A stretch of 64,000 nt of DNA from Thermincola ferriacetica (GTDB taxonomy: Bacteria; Bacillota; Thermincolia; Thermincolales; Thermincolaceae), in assembly GCF_001263415.1 (NCBI RefSeq), contig NZ_LGTE01000006.1:1-64000 (forward strand), in the 5' to 3' direction. Made by a program: the position numbers and the translations under genes. Under the pieces are notes generated by a model. The model searched no databases, was not told the DNA's origin, and was given only the letters and a program-made list of their open reading frames with translations. The stretch's first letter is position 1; each line of letters opens with the position of its first letter. Positions 42,487 to 51,400 of this stretch are shown one piece after another.

Positions 42487-43632
42487 TTGGTTATATCAAG
42501 AGCAATTAAACTGCTGGCTCTGTTAAAAGGGCTTGTTAAAAAAGATTTTGGCAGTGTTTCCGTAATCATGGGGGAAATGCACGGACTGCCCCAAAAGCTG
42601 GGTCAGCATTTCACCCTTTACCGGGGAAGCGGCTTGGACCGGTATTTTGCGTCCCTTTGCACCGAGAGCAAAACCGAAAAAATCCCGGTAGCAGAAGCCC
42701 TCAATAAATTAGGCCTTGATTATGCTGAGATTGCAGTTTATGCCCAGGCCTCTATCGGGCAGGTTTACAGAGTGAAAAACGATGCCGGGGATATGGCTCT
42801 TAAAGTTAAATATCCTGCCGTGGAAAAAAGAATCAAAAGCGATTTGTGGCTGTTGAAAGGGATTATTTGGCCTACTCGTTTTTTGCCTTTGCAGAACAGC
42901 GGTCTTTTACCGATGCTGGAAAACCTCAGAACCATGCTGCTGAATGAATGTGATTACATGGCTGAAGCAGAGAAGCAGCAGCGTTTTTGCCGGGTTTTCC
43001 GGGACCATGAGGCTGTTTCTGTTCCGGAAATTATAGCTTACAATGACGAGGCTATTGCTTCCCGGTGGGTGGAAGGAAACGACCTGCGACATTATCCAGG
43101 AACCGATAAATGGTTTGTTGAAAATTATACCGCTTTTATTTTATATTCTCTGAAGGCATTGGGGATGGTTCATGCTGACCCGCACCCGGGGAACTTTATT
43201 ATTAACGGCAGCGCAGCCGACCGGAAGTTGACGGTTTTGGATTTCGGGTCAGTTGTGGAGTTTACTCCGGTGGAATCAGTAGCGGTTAGCAGGCTGTTAA
43301 CCGGGGGATACGCAAGCGAGGCTGAACTCATTAAGGACCTTCAATTGTTAGGGGTTAGCGAAGAAAGCCTGGCCACCTACCGGCCGATTATCGGAGATTT
43401 GGTATCGGTTCTGCTGGAACCGTTTTATTGTTCCGGTGCCTACGATTTTGGCGACTGGCGCATGCAGTATAAAATAAATACATTGTTGGCTTCCAGGGCA
43501 TGGGAGAAGCCGCTGCAGATTCCTGTGAAGCTTCTCCTATTGTTCCGGGTGCTGCAAGGGCTTTACTATTATGCCGGAAAATCGGCCATAAAATTTAATT
43601 GGCACGAAGCGGCGAAAACTTATTTGGGGTGA
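42487..43632 (+). CDS. AarF/UbiB/ABC1-family atypical kinase
   Basis: A 381-residue protein-kinase-like protein. Family marks: PQKLGQ (KxGQ), ASIGQVYRV (the Ala-rich replacement of the P-loop), ALKVKYP with the ATP-binding Lys, NECDYMAEAEKQ, VHADPHPGNFI catalytic loop and LDFGS. UbiB members assist isoprenoid-lipid handling, which fits the adjacent polyprenyl-phosphate enzyme. TTG start following GGGATG; the upstream ATG is out of frame. Unlike many UbiB proteins it lacks a C-terminal transmembrane pair. It ends 4 bases before the DUF362 gene. Confidence 0.85.
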   Translation: MVISRAIKLLALLKGLVKKDFGSVSVIMGEMHGLPQKLGQHFTLYRGSGLDRYFASLCTESKTEKIPVAEALNKLGLDYAEIAVYAQASIGQVYRVKNDAGDMALKVKYPAVEKRIKSDLWLLKGIIWPTRFLPLQNSGLLPMLENLRTMLLNECDYMAEAEKQQRFCRVFRDHEAVSVPEIIAYNDEAIASRWVEGNDLRHYPGTDKWFVENYTAFILYSLKALGMVHADPHPGNFIINGSAADRKLTVLDFGSVVEFTPVESVAVSRLLTGGYASEAELIKDLQLLGVSEESLATYRPIIGDLVSVLLEPFYCSGAYDFGDWRMQYKINTLLASRAWEKPLQIPVKLLLLFRVLQGLYYYAGKSAIKFNWHEAAKTYLG

Positions 43633-43636
43633 GAAA

Positions 43637-44719
43637 ATGAGCACTGTTTATGTATTTAAAACCAGGCCGGAAACTGTTGTGGATGATTACATTAAGCTGT
43701 TGAAAACCGCCCAGGTGAACAGGCATTTGGATCCCAATACCACAACTATATTAAAGGACAACATTTCCTGGCATTTTCCCTACCTTAGCGCCAATACTAC
43801 CCCATGGCAGTTGGAAGGTACTATCCTGGGGCTGAAGGAACTGGGTTTTCGCGATATAACCTGTGTCCAGAACAAGACCGTTGTCACTAACGCTTTCAAA
43901 GGAGAAAAGCTCAACAAATACGTGCCTATATTCAAAAAATATAATATTCCCGTGCTTTACAATTTCCGGGATGAGGACATGAAGTGGGTTACTTATGAGC
44001 CTAAAGGCGATATTCTGGTATTGGACAAGATTTTCCCTGAAGGCATCAGGATCCCTGACTATTTCTTTGGTAAAAACGTGGTTCATCTGCCGACAATGAA
44101 GTGCCATATCTATACCACGACTACCGGGGCCATGAAAAATGCCTTTGGCGGGCTCTTAAATACCAAGCGGCATTATACCCACAGTGTAATTCACGAAACA
44201 CTGGTGGACCTGCTGACTATCCAAAAGGAAATCCATCCCGGCGTGTTTGCTGTTATGGACGGTACCGTATGCGGCAACGGCCCGGGGCCGCGTACCATGG
44301 AGCCCATCGAAAAAGATTACATCCTGGCCAGTGCTGACCAGGTAGCCATTGATGCTATTGCGGCCAAAATGATGGGCTTTGACCCCCTTTCCCTTCCTTT
44401 CATCAGGCTTGCCCATGAGAAGGGGTTAGGGGTTGGTGATCCACGGCAGATCGAAATAGTCGGAGAGGATATTGAAAGGGTAAACTTTAACTTCAGTGTA
44501 GGCGATAACCTGGCTTCACGGGTGGGCGACCTTTTGTGGTTCGGGCCCTTAAAAGCCATGCAAAATCTCTTTTTCCGTACCCCGTTAGTAAACCTCTTTA
44601 TCTTCGGTTCCTTTTTCTATCACGATTATTTCTGGTGGCCCACCAGGGGTAAGAAAAAGATGGAGTACGTAAGAAAAAACTACCGCTGGGGCCAACTTTT
44701 TGATAAATACAGTGAGTAA
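43637..44719 (+). CDS. DUF362-family protein
   Basis: A 360-residue protein matching DUF362: an N-terminal KDNISWHFP segment, VVHLPTMKCHIYTTTTGAMKNAFGGLLNTKRHYTH (central conserved block), VMDGTVCGNGPGPRTM and ASADQVAIDAIAAKMMGFDPLSLPFIRLAHEKGLG. The family is uncharacterised; some members carry ferredoxin domains, but none is visible here. The C-terminus has a hydrophobic/aromatic stretch (NLFIFGSFFYHDYFWW) that could touch the membrane. Sitting between a UbiB kinase and a flippase-like protein suggests a link to polyprenyl-sugar metabolism. No reaction can be assigned. Confidence 0.82.
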   Translation: MSTVYVFKTRPETVVDDYIKLLKTAQVNRHLDPNTTTILKDNISWHFPYLSANTTPWQLEGTILGLKELGFRDITCVQNKTVVTNAFKGEKLNKYVPIFKKYNIPVLYNFRDEDMKWVTYEPKGDILVLDKIFPEGIRIPDYFFGKNVVHLPTMKCHIYTTTTGAMKNAFGGLLNTKRHYTHSVIHETLVDLLTIQKEIHPGVFAVMDGTVCGNGPGPRTMEPIEKDYILASADQVAIDAIAAKMMGFDPLSLPFIRLAHEKGLGVGDPRQIEIVGEDIERVNFNFSVGDNLASRVGDLLWFGPLKAMQNLFFRTPLVNLFIFGSFFYHDYFWWPTRGKKKMEYVRKNYRWGQLFDKYSE

Positions 44720-44739
44720 GATTCAAGGGAGGGGCGGCC

Positions 44740-45723
44740 TTGACCAAGCTAAACAAAAAATTTATCTGGGCTATCCTGTTAGGGGTCGCCACAACTCTGG
44801 CCATTTCGCTGATTTCTGACTACAGGGCCACGTTGGACGCTTTAAGCAGGTTTAAGGTCATTTATTTGCCTTTGATCTTGGGCCTTACATTTTTAAATTA
44901 CGTCCTGCGCTTTGTCAAATGGCATTATTTTCTCAACATCATTAACGTAAAATTAAATATCCGGCAGAGCTTCACCATATTCCTGAGCGGATTGGCTATG
45001 TCTGTAACACCCGGCAAAGTTGGAGAATTACTGAAGTCTTTTTTGCTGAAAGAATTAAAAGGAGTGCCCATCAGCAAATCTGCCCCTATTATATTTGCCG
45101 AACGGCTTTCCGACGGTATAGGTTTAATTGTTTTGTCCCTGGCCGGCATGTGGTATTTCGAGTACGGTAAAAAAGTAGTGGGTCTGATAGCCCTGATGCT
45201 GCTGGCCATGGTAATTCTCTTGCAGTTTCCCGGCTTTACAAAAAGGCTTATTACGCTTGTATCCCGGGTGAAGTTCTTACAAAGGTTTGAACAGGTAATG
45301 CACAATCTTATAGACAGCGCCAATCAGCTCCTGAGGCCGCTGCCACTTCTTTTTATGGTAATAATCAGCGTGGTATCCTGGTCTTTTGAGTGTATAGCCT
45401 TTTACTTTGTCTTTACCGGTTTGAACTATGACGCTTCCCTGCTGGTTTCCACCTTTACCCTGGCTTTTTCGGGTATAGTCGGGGCTGTTTCCATGCTGCC
45501 GGGGGGGCTGGGGGCAACGGAAGGAAGTATTTTGGGGCTGCTGGTCCTGGTAGGTGTCCCCAGGAACGTAGCGGCCGTAGCCACCATTTTAATCAGGTTT
45601 TGCACCCTTTGGTTTGGCGTACTGGTTGGCCTAATTGCCCTGATGTCAAATAAGCGTATCCTCGGCTTTGCCAGGAAATTTGAAGCCGATTCTCCGGCAA
45701 GCGATGCGGTAGCAGGGGAATGA
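44740..45723 (+). CDS. YbhN/LPG-synthase-TM-type flippase-domain membrane protein
   Basis: A 327-residue protein with about eight hydrophobic helices, matching the UPF0104/lysylphosphatidylglycerol synthase TM family: LNYVLRFVKWHYFL, FLSGLAMSVTPGKVGELLKSFLLK, IIFAERLSDGIGL and SMLPGGLGATEGSILGLL. Proteins with this fold are proposed lipid or lipid-linked sugar translocases. TTG start behind AGGGAGGGG. In this operon a polyprenyl-phospho-sugar flippase would be the logical missing step between the UbiA enzyme and the GT-C transferase at 46703. Confidence 0.85.
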   Translation: MTKLNKKFIWAILLGVATTLAISLISDYRATLDALSRFKVIYLPLILGLTFLNYVLRFVKWHYFLNIINVKLNIRQSFTIFLSGLAMSVTPGKVGELLKSFLLKELKGVPISKSAPIIFAERLSDGIGLIVLSLAGMWYFEYGKKVVGLIALMLLAMVILLQFPGFTKRLITLVSRVKFLQRFEQVMHNLIDSANQLLRPLPLLFMVIISVVSWSFECIAFYFVFTGLNYDASLLVSTFTLAFSGIVGAVSMLPGGLGATEGSILGLLVLVGVPRNVAAVATILIRFCTLWFGVLVGLIALMSNKRILGFARKFEADSPASDAVAGE

Positions 45724-45771
45724 TAAAGGCACTGCGCCAGATGAATAAGTTGTTGGTTGGAGGTTATCCAT

Positions 45772-46698
45772 TTGAAGGTTTTGGTTACTGGAGGAGCGGG
45801 GTTTATAGGTTCCCATATCGTGGACAGGTTGATTCTGGAAGGGTATGAAGTGGTGGTCGCCGATAACCTTTCTACCGGAAGCCCGGCAAATATCAATGCG
45901 GAAAGCCGGTTTTATCAGGTTGATATTACCGGGGATGATTTGCAAGACTTATTTGCCAAGGAAAAACCTGAAGTGGTGATACACCATGCTGCCCAGGCAG
46001 ATGTGCAGGTTTCACAACGGGAACCAGTTTTTGATTCCATGACTAATATTTTGGGTACTGTTAATCTGCTGCAATGTTGTATTACGTATAATGTAAAAAA
46101 GCTGATTTATGCCTCTTCGGCCGCCGTTTACGGCGCTCCTTGTTACCTTCCTGTTGACGAAAACCATCCAGTTAATCCTATTTCCAATTATGGCATTTCA
46201 AAATACGTACCGGAGTTATATATCAAAGCTTTTCACAAAAATTTTAATTTGAATTATACCATCCTTCGTTACGCCAATGTTTATGGGCCCAGGCAGGGGC
46301 TGAAAGGGGAAGGGGGCGTTGTTTTCCTGTTTGCCAGGCGGTTTCTGGCCGGAGAACCTCCCTTGATTTATGGCGACGGTGAGCAAACGAGGGATTTTGT
46401 TTTTGTGGAGGACATCGTTAATGCCAACCTCCTGGCCCTTGAACAGGGCGACGGGATGGTTATAAACATAGGAACCGGCGCCCAGGTATCCGTTAACGAT
46501 TTATGCAGCCGCCTCAGGGAAATATTCAAGAGTGATTTACGGGCCGAGTACCTGGAGCCAAGGCCGGGCGACATCAAAAAGAGCGTATTTGACATTTCGT
46601 TGGCCAAGAATGTATTGGGCTGGCAGCCCCTTGTTTCCCTGGAAACGGGATTGCGGCAAACTATTGAATTTTACCGGGATTTATGGAGAGAGGTGTAA
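45772..46698 (+). CDS. NAD-dependent sugar epimerase (SDR, GalE-like)
   Basis: A 308-residue extended SDR enzyme: VTGGAGFIGSHIVD (NAD site), HHAAQADVQVSQREP, YASSAAVYGAP, YGISKYVPE (catalytic Tyr/Lys), YANVYGPRQ, RDFVFVEDIV and the C-terminal PGDIKKSVFDISLAKNVLGW. This pattern is that of UDP-glucose 4-epimerase-like enzymes. It lacks the SSDEVYG/TDE-type signature of RmlB, so it should not replace the missing dTDP-glucose dehydratase. TTG 45772 behind GGAGG is chosen over an upstream in-frame start. 4 bases to the next gene. Confidence 0.83.
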   Translation: MKVLVTGGAGFIGSHIVDRLILEGYEVVVADNLSTGSPANINAESRFYQVDITGDDLQDLFAKEKPEVVIHHAAQADVQVSQREPVFDSMTNILGTVNLLQCCITYNVKKLIYASSAAVYGAPCYLPVDENHPVNPISNYGISKYVPELYIKAFHKNFNLNYTILRYANVYGPRQGLKGEGGVVFLFARRFLAGEPPLIYGDGEQTRDFVFVEDIVNANLLALEQGDGMVINIGTGAQVSVNDLCSRLREIFKSDLRAEYLEPRPGDIKKSVFDISLAKNVLGWQPLVSLETGLRQTIEFYRDLWREV

Positions 46699-46702
46699 TT
46701 AA

Positions 46703-48277
46703 TTGGATTTCGGTTTTGCCTGCCCGAACAAGAAAAGAACAAATATCCTTCTGGCAGTTTTTTTATTTATTGCTGCCGCAGCCGTTTGGTACTCTTATTA
46801 CGACTCTGTTTTCAACGGCCTTTTATATAATGATGCTATGGATTATGCCAGCATAGGCAGGAATGTGGCCCGCGGCGAGGGTTTTGTTTCCGCTTACATA
46901 ACGCCCCTGGGTTTACAGTACTATGGTATCCCGCATCCCAACCCATGGCGGGCGCCTTTATGGCCGCTGATATTAGCCCTTTCCATGCAAATACTGGGTT
47001 CTAATGACAATGCTGTTGCTGTAACCACGGGGCTGTTTTTTGTGCTTACCGTCCCTTTGATTTATCTGATCGGGCAGAATCTCTTTAACCGGGCTGTCGG
47101 TTTCTGCGCGGCGCTTATTTTTATGTTCAGCGGCCTGGCGCTGCATTTTGGCGTGTCGGGCCTGACCGAACCGTTAGCGGCTTTTTTGATGTGCTTATGG
47201 ATATATTTGTTGACGGGTGAAAAACTGGAAGGTCCCCGGGGAGACCTGATTATCGGGTTAATTGGCGGAGTGTTTTACCTGGCCAGGTACAATGCGCTGG
47301 TTTTTCTGCCTTTTGTTTTGGTTTATCTCATGTTAAAACGGAGAAAGAAAATATTTATTATATTGCGGTTCGTAGCAGGATTTTTGATTCCCACTGTGCC
47401 CTGGTTTATAAGGAATTTCCTGCTTTTTGGCAGCCCGCTGTTTTCCTTGCAAAAGTTTGAACCGGTGATGTTTACTGCGGCCTATCCGGAATATTCTCTT
47501 TATATGATGTTAAAGAAGCCGGATGTGCTGGATTTTATTGCATCACACCCCGGCCAGGTTATGGCCAAGGTAAAAACAGGGTGGTTCAGTTTTGCCGGTG
47601 ACTTTTTTAACCCCTCGTTTTCCGGTATTCACTGGGGTTTGATGGTTTTATGCCTCCTGGCCCTGGTATGGCCTTTGGGCAAAAAAACAGCGCCGTTAAA
47701 ACTGGTTTTGGCAGGCAGTTTTTGCGCCCAGTTGGCCGCGCTGCTGGTTATCCATTATATCCCCCGGCTGTTTTTCCTCTTTGTTCCTTTTTATATATTG
47801 CTGGGATTGGCTTTCGTTTGGCGCCTGCTCGAAAAGCTGCCTTCGCTGAAATTGCGGAAACCTTTACAGGTACTCGTTTTAAGCGTCTTAACCACTGTGT
47901 TTATCCTGGGCAACCTGCCCGATTGGAACAGTAAACATACCCCCGAACCTGTCTTTAAAAAGTTTTCGGCCCAGATAACTTTTTTGGCCAACCATTCCAC
48001 CCGGTCTGATTTAATCATCTCCAACGATGGGCATATGTTGAGCTGGTACGGGGACAGGAATGCCAGCAAAATTCCCTACAGCCCGGAAATGCTGGCGCAA
48101 TTAAACAGGTATCAGAAAGCCAGGTACCTGTTCCTTTCTTCCAGGAGCAGTTGGAACATCCCGGAAGCAGACAAGGAATGGCAGGAAATTTACTGGGCCA
48201 GGCCGCAGGAGTTCAATGGTTATGTAATTAGAAAGGTCTTTGCGGACGGTTCGTTAATATACGAAAAAAAGCCTTGA
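46703..48277 (+). CDS. GT39-type membrane glycosyltransferase (PMT/ArnT-like GT-C)
   Basis: A 524-residue GT-C protein with about 11 hydrophobic segments. The first external loop contains LLYNDAMDYASIGRNVARGEGFV with acidic residues at the expected catalytic place, followed by PNPWRAPLWPLILALSMQILG and SGLTEPLAAFLMCLWIYLL. A soluble C-terminal part of about 100 residues follows. These enzymes take sugars from polyprenyl phosphate and act outside the membrane, completing the sequence UbiA enzyme, flippase-like, GT-C in this run. Acceptor unknown. TTG start; no terminator is seen before the next promoter. Confidence 0.83.
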   Translation: MDFGFACPNKKRTNILLAVFLFIAAAAVWYSYYDSVFNGLLYNDAMDYASIGRNVARGEGFVSAYITPLGLQYYGIPHPNPWRAPLWPLILALSMQILGSNDNAVAVTTGLFFVLTVPLIYLIGQNLFNRAVGFCAALIFMFSGLALHFGVSGLTEPLAAFLMCLWIYLLTGEKLEGPRGDLIIGLIGGVFYLARYNALVFLPFVLVYLMLKRRKKIFIILRFVAGFLIPTVPWFIRNFLLFGSPLFSLQKFEPVMFTAAYPEYSLYMMLKKPDVLDFIASHPGQVMAKVKTGWFSFAGDFFNPSFSGIHWGLMVLCLLALVWPLGKKTAPLKLVLAGSFCAQLAALLVIHYIPRLFFLFVPFYILLGLAFVWRLLEKLPSLKLRKPLQVLVLSVLTTVFILGNLPDWNSKHTPEPVFKKFSAQITFLANHSTRSDLIISNDGHMLSWYGDRNASKIPYSPEMLAQLNRYQKARYLFLSSRSSWNIPEADKEWQEIYWARPQEFNGYVIRKVFADGSLIYEKKP

Positions 48278-48305
48278 AAACTGCCCCTGACCGGTCTAAA
48301 ATTGA

Positions 48306-48335
48306 TTGACAAAAGCTTCTTGGTAAAAGTATACT
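48306..48335 (+). promoter_or_regulatory. Sigma-A promoter of the adaptor-TolC-TetR operon
   Basis: Perfect TTGACA (48306-48311), 18-base spacer, TATACT (48330-48335). The candidate repressor site begins about 19 bases downstream of the -10 box. Confidence 0.65.
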
Positions 48336-48353
48336 TATATTAGTATTAGACTG

Positions 48354-48367
48354 ACTGACTGGTCGGT
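48354..48367. promoter_or_regulatory. Candidate TetR-family operator
   Basis: ACTGACTGGTCGGT is an imperfect palindrome (10 of 14 positions symmetric) inside a GACTGACTGACTGGTCGGTT run, near the expected start of transcription. Similar GACTGACNGGTC-type sites precede TetR-controlled efflux genes. The TetR gene at 50776 ends this operon, so autoregulation is the natural hypothesis. Confidence 0.55.
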
Positions 48368-48433
48368 TCTAAGTACCCTTTTGCCTTTTTCTTATTGTGC
48401 ATTAAATCAATTTTAACGAATCAGGGGAGTTTG

Positions 48434-49558
48434 GTGTGGATGAGGAGATTAAAAAGAACATTGATTTTGTTTATGCTACTGCTGTTTGCCGTACTTGCCG
48501 GCGGATGCGGGAACAAAGAAACCGCTGCTAATGATGAACAAAAACCGGTACCGGTATCGGTTGTCAAAGTGGAGAAAGGGAGTGTTACCAATAATACTGT
48601 AATAACCGGCAAGGTAACTGCCAGCGCTGAGGTTATGATTATCCCCAAAATTGCGGGGAAAGTGACCAGGGTAACCGTTGATGTAGGTTCGAAGGTGAAA
48701 AGAGGCGATTTACTGGTTCAATTGGATACAACCGAGCTAAATGCGCAGTTGAAACAGGCCCAGGCCGCATTGGAACTTGCCAAGGGCAACGCCGTGCAAA
48801 ACGACTACCGTATCCAGGATGCCTGGAACAATTTAAAGCGCATGGAAAATTTATATAAAGAGGGCGCTATATCAAAGCAGCAATATGAACTGGCTCTTTT
48901 ACAGTATAACCTGTCCCTGAATACTCCTACGGAGGCGCAGGTAAAACAGGCCCAGGCCAATGTGGACCTGATTAAAGCCCAGCTCGCTAATGCCCGTATC
49001 ACCGCGCCTATAAACGGTGAAATTTCAGTAAAAAACGTGGAAATAGGCGAGTTGGTAGGTCCCAGCGCCCCTGTGTTAACAATAGTTGATACCGGCAATG
49101 TTTATGTGGAAGGCGTAATTACTGAAAAAGACATTCCTTTTGTGCGAGAAGGCCAAAAAGTAAAGGTCGAGATAGATGCTCTGGGCGAAAAAGATATTGT
49201 GGGAACTATTGCTGCCTTAAGTCCGGCTGCCGACTCCAGGACCAAGGGATACCAGGTCAAAGTAAAAATAGAAAATGCGGACGGCAAGATAAAACCCGGC
49301 ATGTTTGCGGAGATTTCCATCACCACGCAGGCCAGGGAGGATGTGCCTCTGGTTCCCAAGGAAGTATTGGTAGCCCGGGGAGATAAAAAAGTGGTCTATG
49401 TGGTTAGAGATGGAGTAGCCTACGAACAGGATGTTACAACGGGTCTGGAAGATGAAAAGAATGTAGAAATCACTAAAGGTTTAAAAGAAGGTGAACAGGT
49501 GGTCATTCTCGGACAAAATTCATTAACCGATAAGACCAGAGTGGTTATTAAAGAATAG
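48434..49558 (+). CDS. HlyD/RND-type periplasmic adaptor lipoprotein
   Basis: A ~374-residue membrane-fusion-type adaptor. N-terminal signal with a lipobox-like LAGGC, a lipoyl/barrel-sandwich half-motif (ITGKVTASAEVMIIPKIAGKVTRVTVDVGSKVKRGDLLVQLD), a coiled-coil hairpin of ~100 residues (KQAQAALELAKGN... to QVKQAQANVDLIKAQLANARI), the returning APINGEISVKNVEIGELV, and C-terminal beta domains. Start GTG 48434 or ATG 48440; AGGGGAG at 48423 supports both. The next gene is TolC-like, but no RND or ABC pump gene follows, so a partner must be encoded elsewhere or the pair acts differently. Confidence 0.85.
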   Translation: MWMRRLKRTLILFMLLLFAVLAGGCGNKETAANDEQKPVPVSVVKVEKGSVTNNTVITGKVTASAEVMIIPKIAGKVTRVTVDVGSKVKRGDLLVQLDTTELNAQLKQAQAALELAKGNAVQNDYRIQDAWNNLKRMENLYKEGAISKQQYELALLQYNLSLNTPTEAQVKQAQANVDLIKAQLANARITAPINGEISVKNVEIGELVGPSAPVLTIVDTGNVYVEGVITEKDIPFVREGQKVKVEIDALGEKDIVGTIAALSPAADSRTKGYQVKVKIENADGKIKPGMFAEISITTQAREDVPLVPKEVLVARGDKKVVYVVRDGVAYEQDVTTGLEDEKNVEITKGLKEGEQVVILGQNSLTDKTRVVIKE

Positions 49559-49589
49559 GGATTTGTAGTTTAAAGAAGGGGGAGAGAGA

Positions 49590-50747
49590 ATGCCGGCGCG
49601 ATTATCAAACAAAAAGGTTACCTTTTTTATTACAGCTATGCTGCTTATAACTCTGGCCGTAGGCGGTATTACATATGCGCAAAGTACCGGGCCACAGGTA
49701 AAGGAGCTTTCTCTGCAGCAGGCCATTGATCTGGCCATGGCCAACAATAACGACCTGAAACTGGCGCGCATAGAGACTAAAAAGGCCGAAAGGGATCTGG
49801 ATTTGGCTGAGAAGACCGCTGATGACATTGATTTGGACAGAGTGAGTACTTACGACCTCGGCAAACTGAAATGGGTTGCTCCCAGGGCGGCGCAAATGGC
49901 TGTTACGCTGGCAAAGGAAAAGGAGCAATTTACGGAAAAAAGCACTAAACTGGCTGTTGAAGGAGCTTATTACAATGTCCTGAAGGCGCAAAAAATGCTA
50001 CAGATAAAAAAAGATACATTGAATTATGCCAAGGACCAGTTGGCGATTGTGCAAAACAGTTATCAACTGGGAACAGTGGCCAAAAGCGACGTTCTTGCCG
50101 TTGAGGCTTTGGTGGCTGCCAGTGAAGCCGGAGTAACAAGTGCACAAAATGATTTGTCCCTGGCTGTTATGAAGTTGAATGAATTGATCGGTTTGGATAT
50201 AGACACCCAGTTAAAGTTAACCGACAAATTTGAATATGTCCCGATGAAAGATGTTAATGTTGCTGACGAAGTCTACAAAGCCCTCCAGAATAACATTGAA
50301 ATAATATCGGTCCGGGAAAACCAGGCTGTCAAGGAAAAGGAATACGAGGTAGCCAGGAAATATTACAGCGGGGGAGTAGTCTACTTTGACAAAGCAAAAC
50401 TGGATGCGGAAGCAGCAAATGTGGCGGTGAACAAACAGGAAGTGGCCACCACCCTGGCCGTCAAGCAGGATTATTTATCACTCAAAGCCCTGGAAAAAAG
50501 CATTGCGTATAAGCAGAAAGAAGTTGAGAAACAGCGGGAAGTTGTAAGAATAGATATGCTGAAATTTAAAGCCGGCTTGCTGACCAACCAGGACGTCAAA
50601 AAGTCAACTATTGACCTGGAAACCGCTGAGCAGGGTTTAACCGAGCTTATCTATAATTATAACCAACTGAAGTCGAAGTTTAAGTATGGGTTATTTATTT
50701 CCGGTTTAACCGCGGGAGCGTCATCGTCTACCGGCGCTGCGTATTAA
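49590..50747 (+). CDS. TolC-family-like helical protein lacking visible barrel segments
   Basis: A 385-residue protein with a signal peptide (residues ~1-30, ending TYA) and two TolC-type helical repeats: LSLQQAIDLAMANNNDLKLARIETKKAE starts the first, and VNVADEVYKALQNNIEIISVRENQAV the second. The long helices with KxKSDVL/QDVKK turns are typical. In outer-membrane TolC each repeat carries a ~50-residue beta hairpin. Here the corresponding places hold only short linkers (DDIDLDRVSTYDLGKLKW and YYSGGVVYFDKA). It may be a wall-spanning or adaptor-binding helical tube in a monoderm. 31 bases after the adaptor stop. Confidence 0.78.
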   Translation: MPARLSNKKVTFFITAMLLITLAVGGITYAQSTGPQVKELSLQQAIDLAMANNNDLKLARIETKKAERDLDLAEKTADDIDLDRVSTYDLGKLKWVAPRAAQMAVTLAKEKEQFTEKSTKLAVEGAYYNVLKAQKMLQIKKDTLNYAKDQLAIVQNSYQLGTVAKSDVLAVEALVAASEAGVTSAQNDLSLAVMKLNELIGLDIDTQLKLTDKFEYVPMKDVNVADEVYKALQNNIEIISVRENQAVKEKEYEVARKYYSGGVVYFDKAKLDAEAANVAVNKQEVATTLAVKQDYLSLKALEKSIAYKQKEVEKQREVVRIDMLKFKAGLLTNQDVKKSTIDLETAEQGLTELIYNYNQLKSKFKYGLFISGLTAGASSSTGAAY

Positions 50748-50775
50748 AAACTTTTGCAAAGAAATATGGTGAGAC

Positions 50776-51375
50776 ATGATGACTAAAGATGTTTTATCAG
50801 ATAAACGCCAGAGAATTATCGAGGCGGCCGTAAAGGTTTTTTCCTCCAAGGGCTTTCACGAAGCCAAAGTGGAGGAAATTGCCCAGATTGCCGATGTTGG
50901 CAAAGGGACGGTATACGAATATTTCTCCAGTAAAGTTGAACTGTTTCAGGAAATATTAAAGTCCGGCATGGAATTTTACAACAAAAACATAACGGAACAG
51001 CTTAGTGCAAGTATTTCTGCCACGGAAAAATTGAAACAGGTTGCCCGGCTGCATCTCAGGTTTATCCTTGAATATAAGGATCTGGCTAAAGTAACCATGA
51101 CCGAACATGCCCACTTTGGTAGAGAATTTCGCAGTTGGTTAATGAAAATGCGGGAAGAAAAGTTTGCGGCCATTGAAAACATCATTAAATCTGGGATTGA
51201 TAGAGGCGAGATAAGGAATGAAGTTAATTCCAGGGCAGCCGCTATGGTTTTTACCGGTATGATGGGAGGGCTTGTTGGTCCTGCGGTTTTTGGAGATGAG
51301 GGAGTGCAAAATCTGGAAGATACTCTGGAACAAATGCTGGAGATTTTATTGAAAGGACTTCTGGCAAACCCGTAG
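50776..51375 (+). CDS. TetR/AcrR-family transcriptional regulator
   Basis: A 199-residue repressor-type protein. The N-terminal HTH is clear: RQRIIEAAVKVFSSKGFHEAKVEEIAQIADVGKGTVYEYFSSKVELF. The C-terminal ligand-binding domain resembles the TetR_C group found beside efflux adaptors (FILEYKDLAKVTMTEHAHFGREF, GEIRNEVNSRAAAMVFTGMMGG). It is the last gene of the operon and its stop lies inside a terminator hairpin. The inducer is unknown; the operator candidate at 48354 implies feedback on the whole operon. Confidence 0.92.
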   Translation: MMTKDVLSDKRQRIIEAAVKVFSSKGFHEAKVEEIAQIADVGKGTVYEYFSSKVELFQEILKSGMEFYNKNITEQLSASISATEKLKQVARLHLRFILEYKDLAKVTMTEHAHFGREFRSWLMKMREEKFAAIENIIKSGIDRGEIRNEVNSRAAAMVFTGMMGGLVGPAVFGDEGVQNLEDTLEQMLEILLKGLLANP

Positions 51376-51400
51376 CTTGTGCTATGGGTTTATTAATTTT
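51367..51400 (+). terminator. Rho-independent terminator overlapping the tetR stop codon
   Basis: AACCCGTAGC (51367-51376) pairs with GCTATGGGTT (51381-51390) through ten positions including one G-T pair, loop TTGT, followed by TATTAATTTT. The TAG stop is inside the left arm. Confidence 0.75.

Noticed and set aside
45772-46698. Reading this SDR enzyme as the missing RmlB
   Set aside because: It has SSAAVYG and GalE-like motifs, not the dehydratase signature, and lies far from the rml sets.
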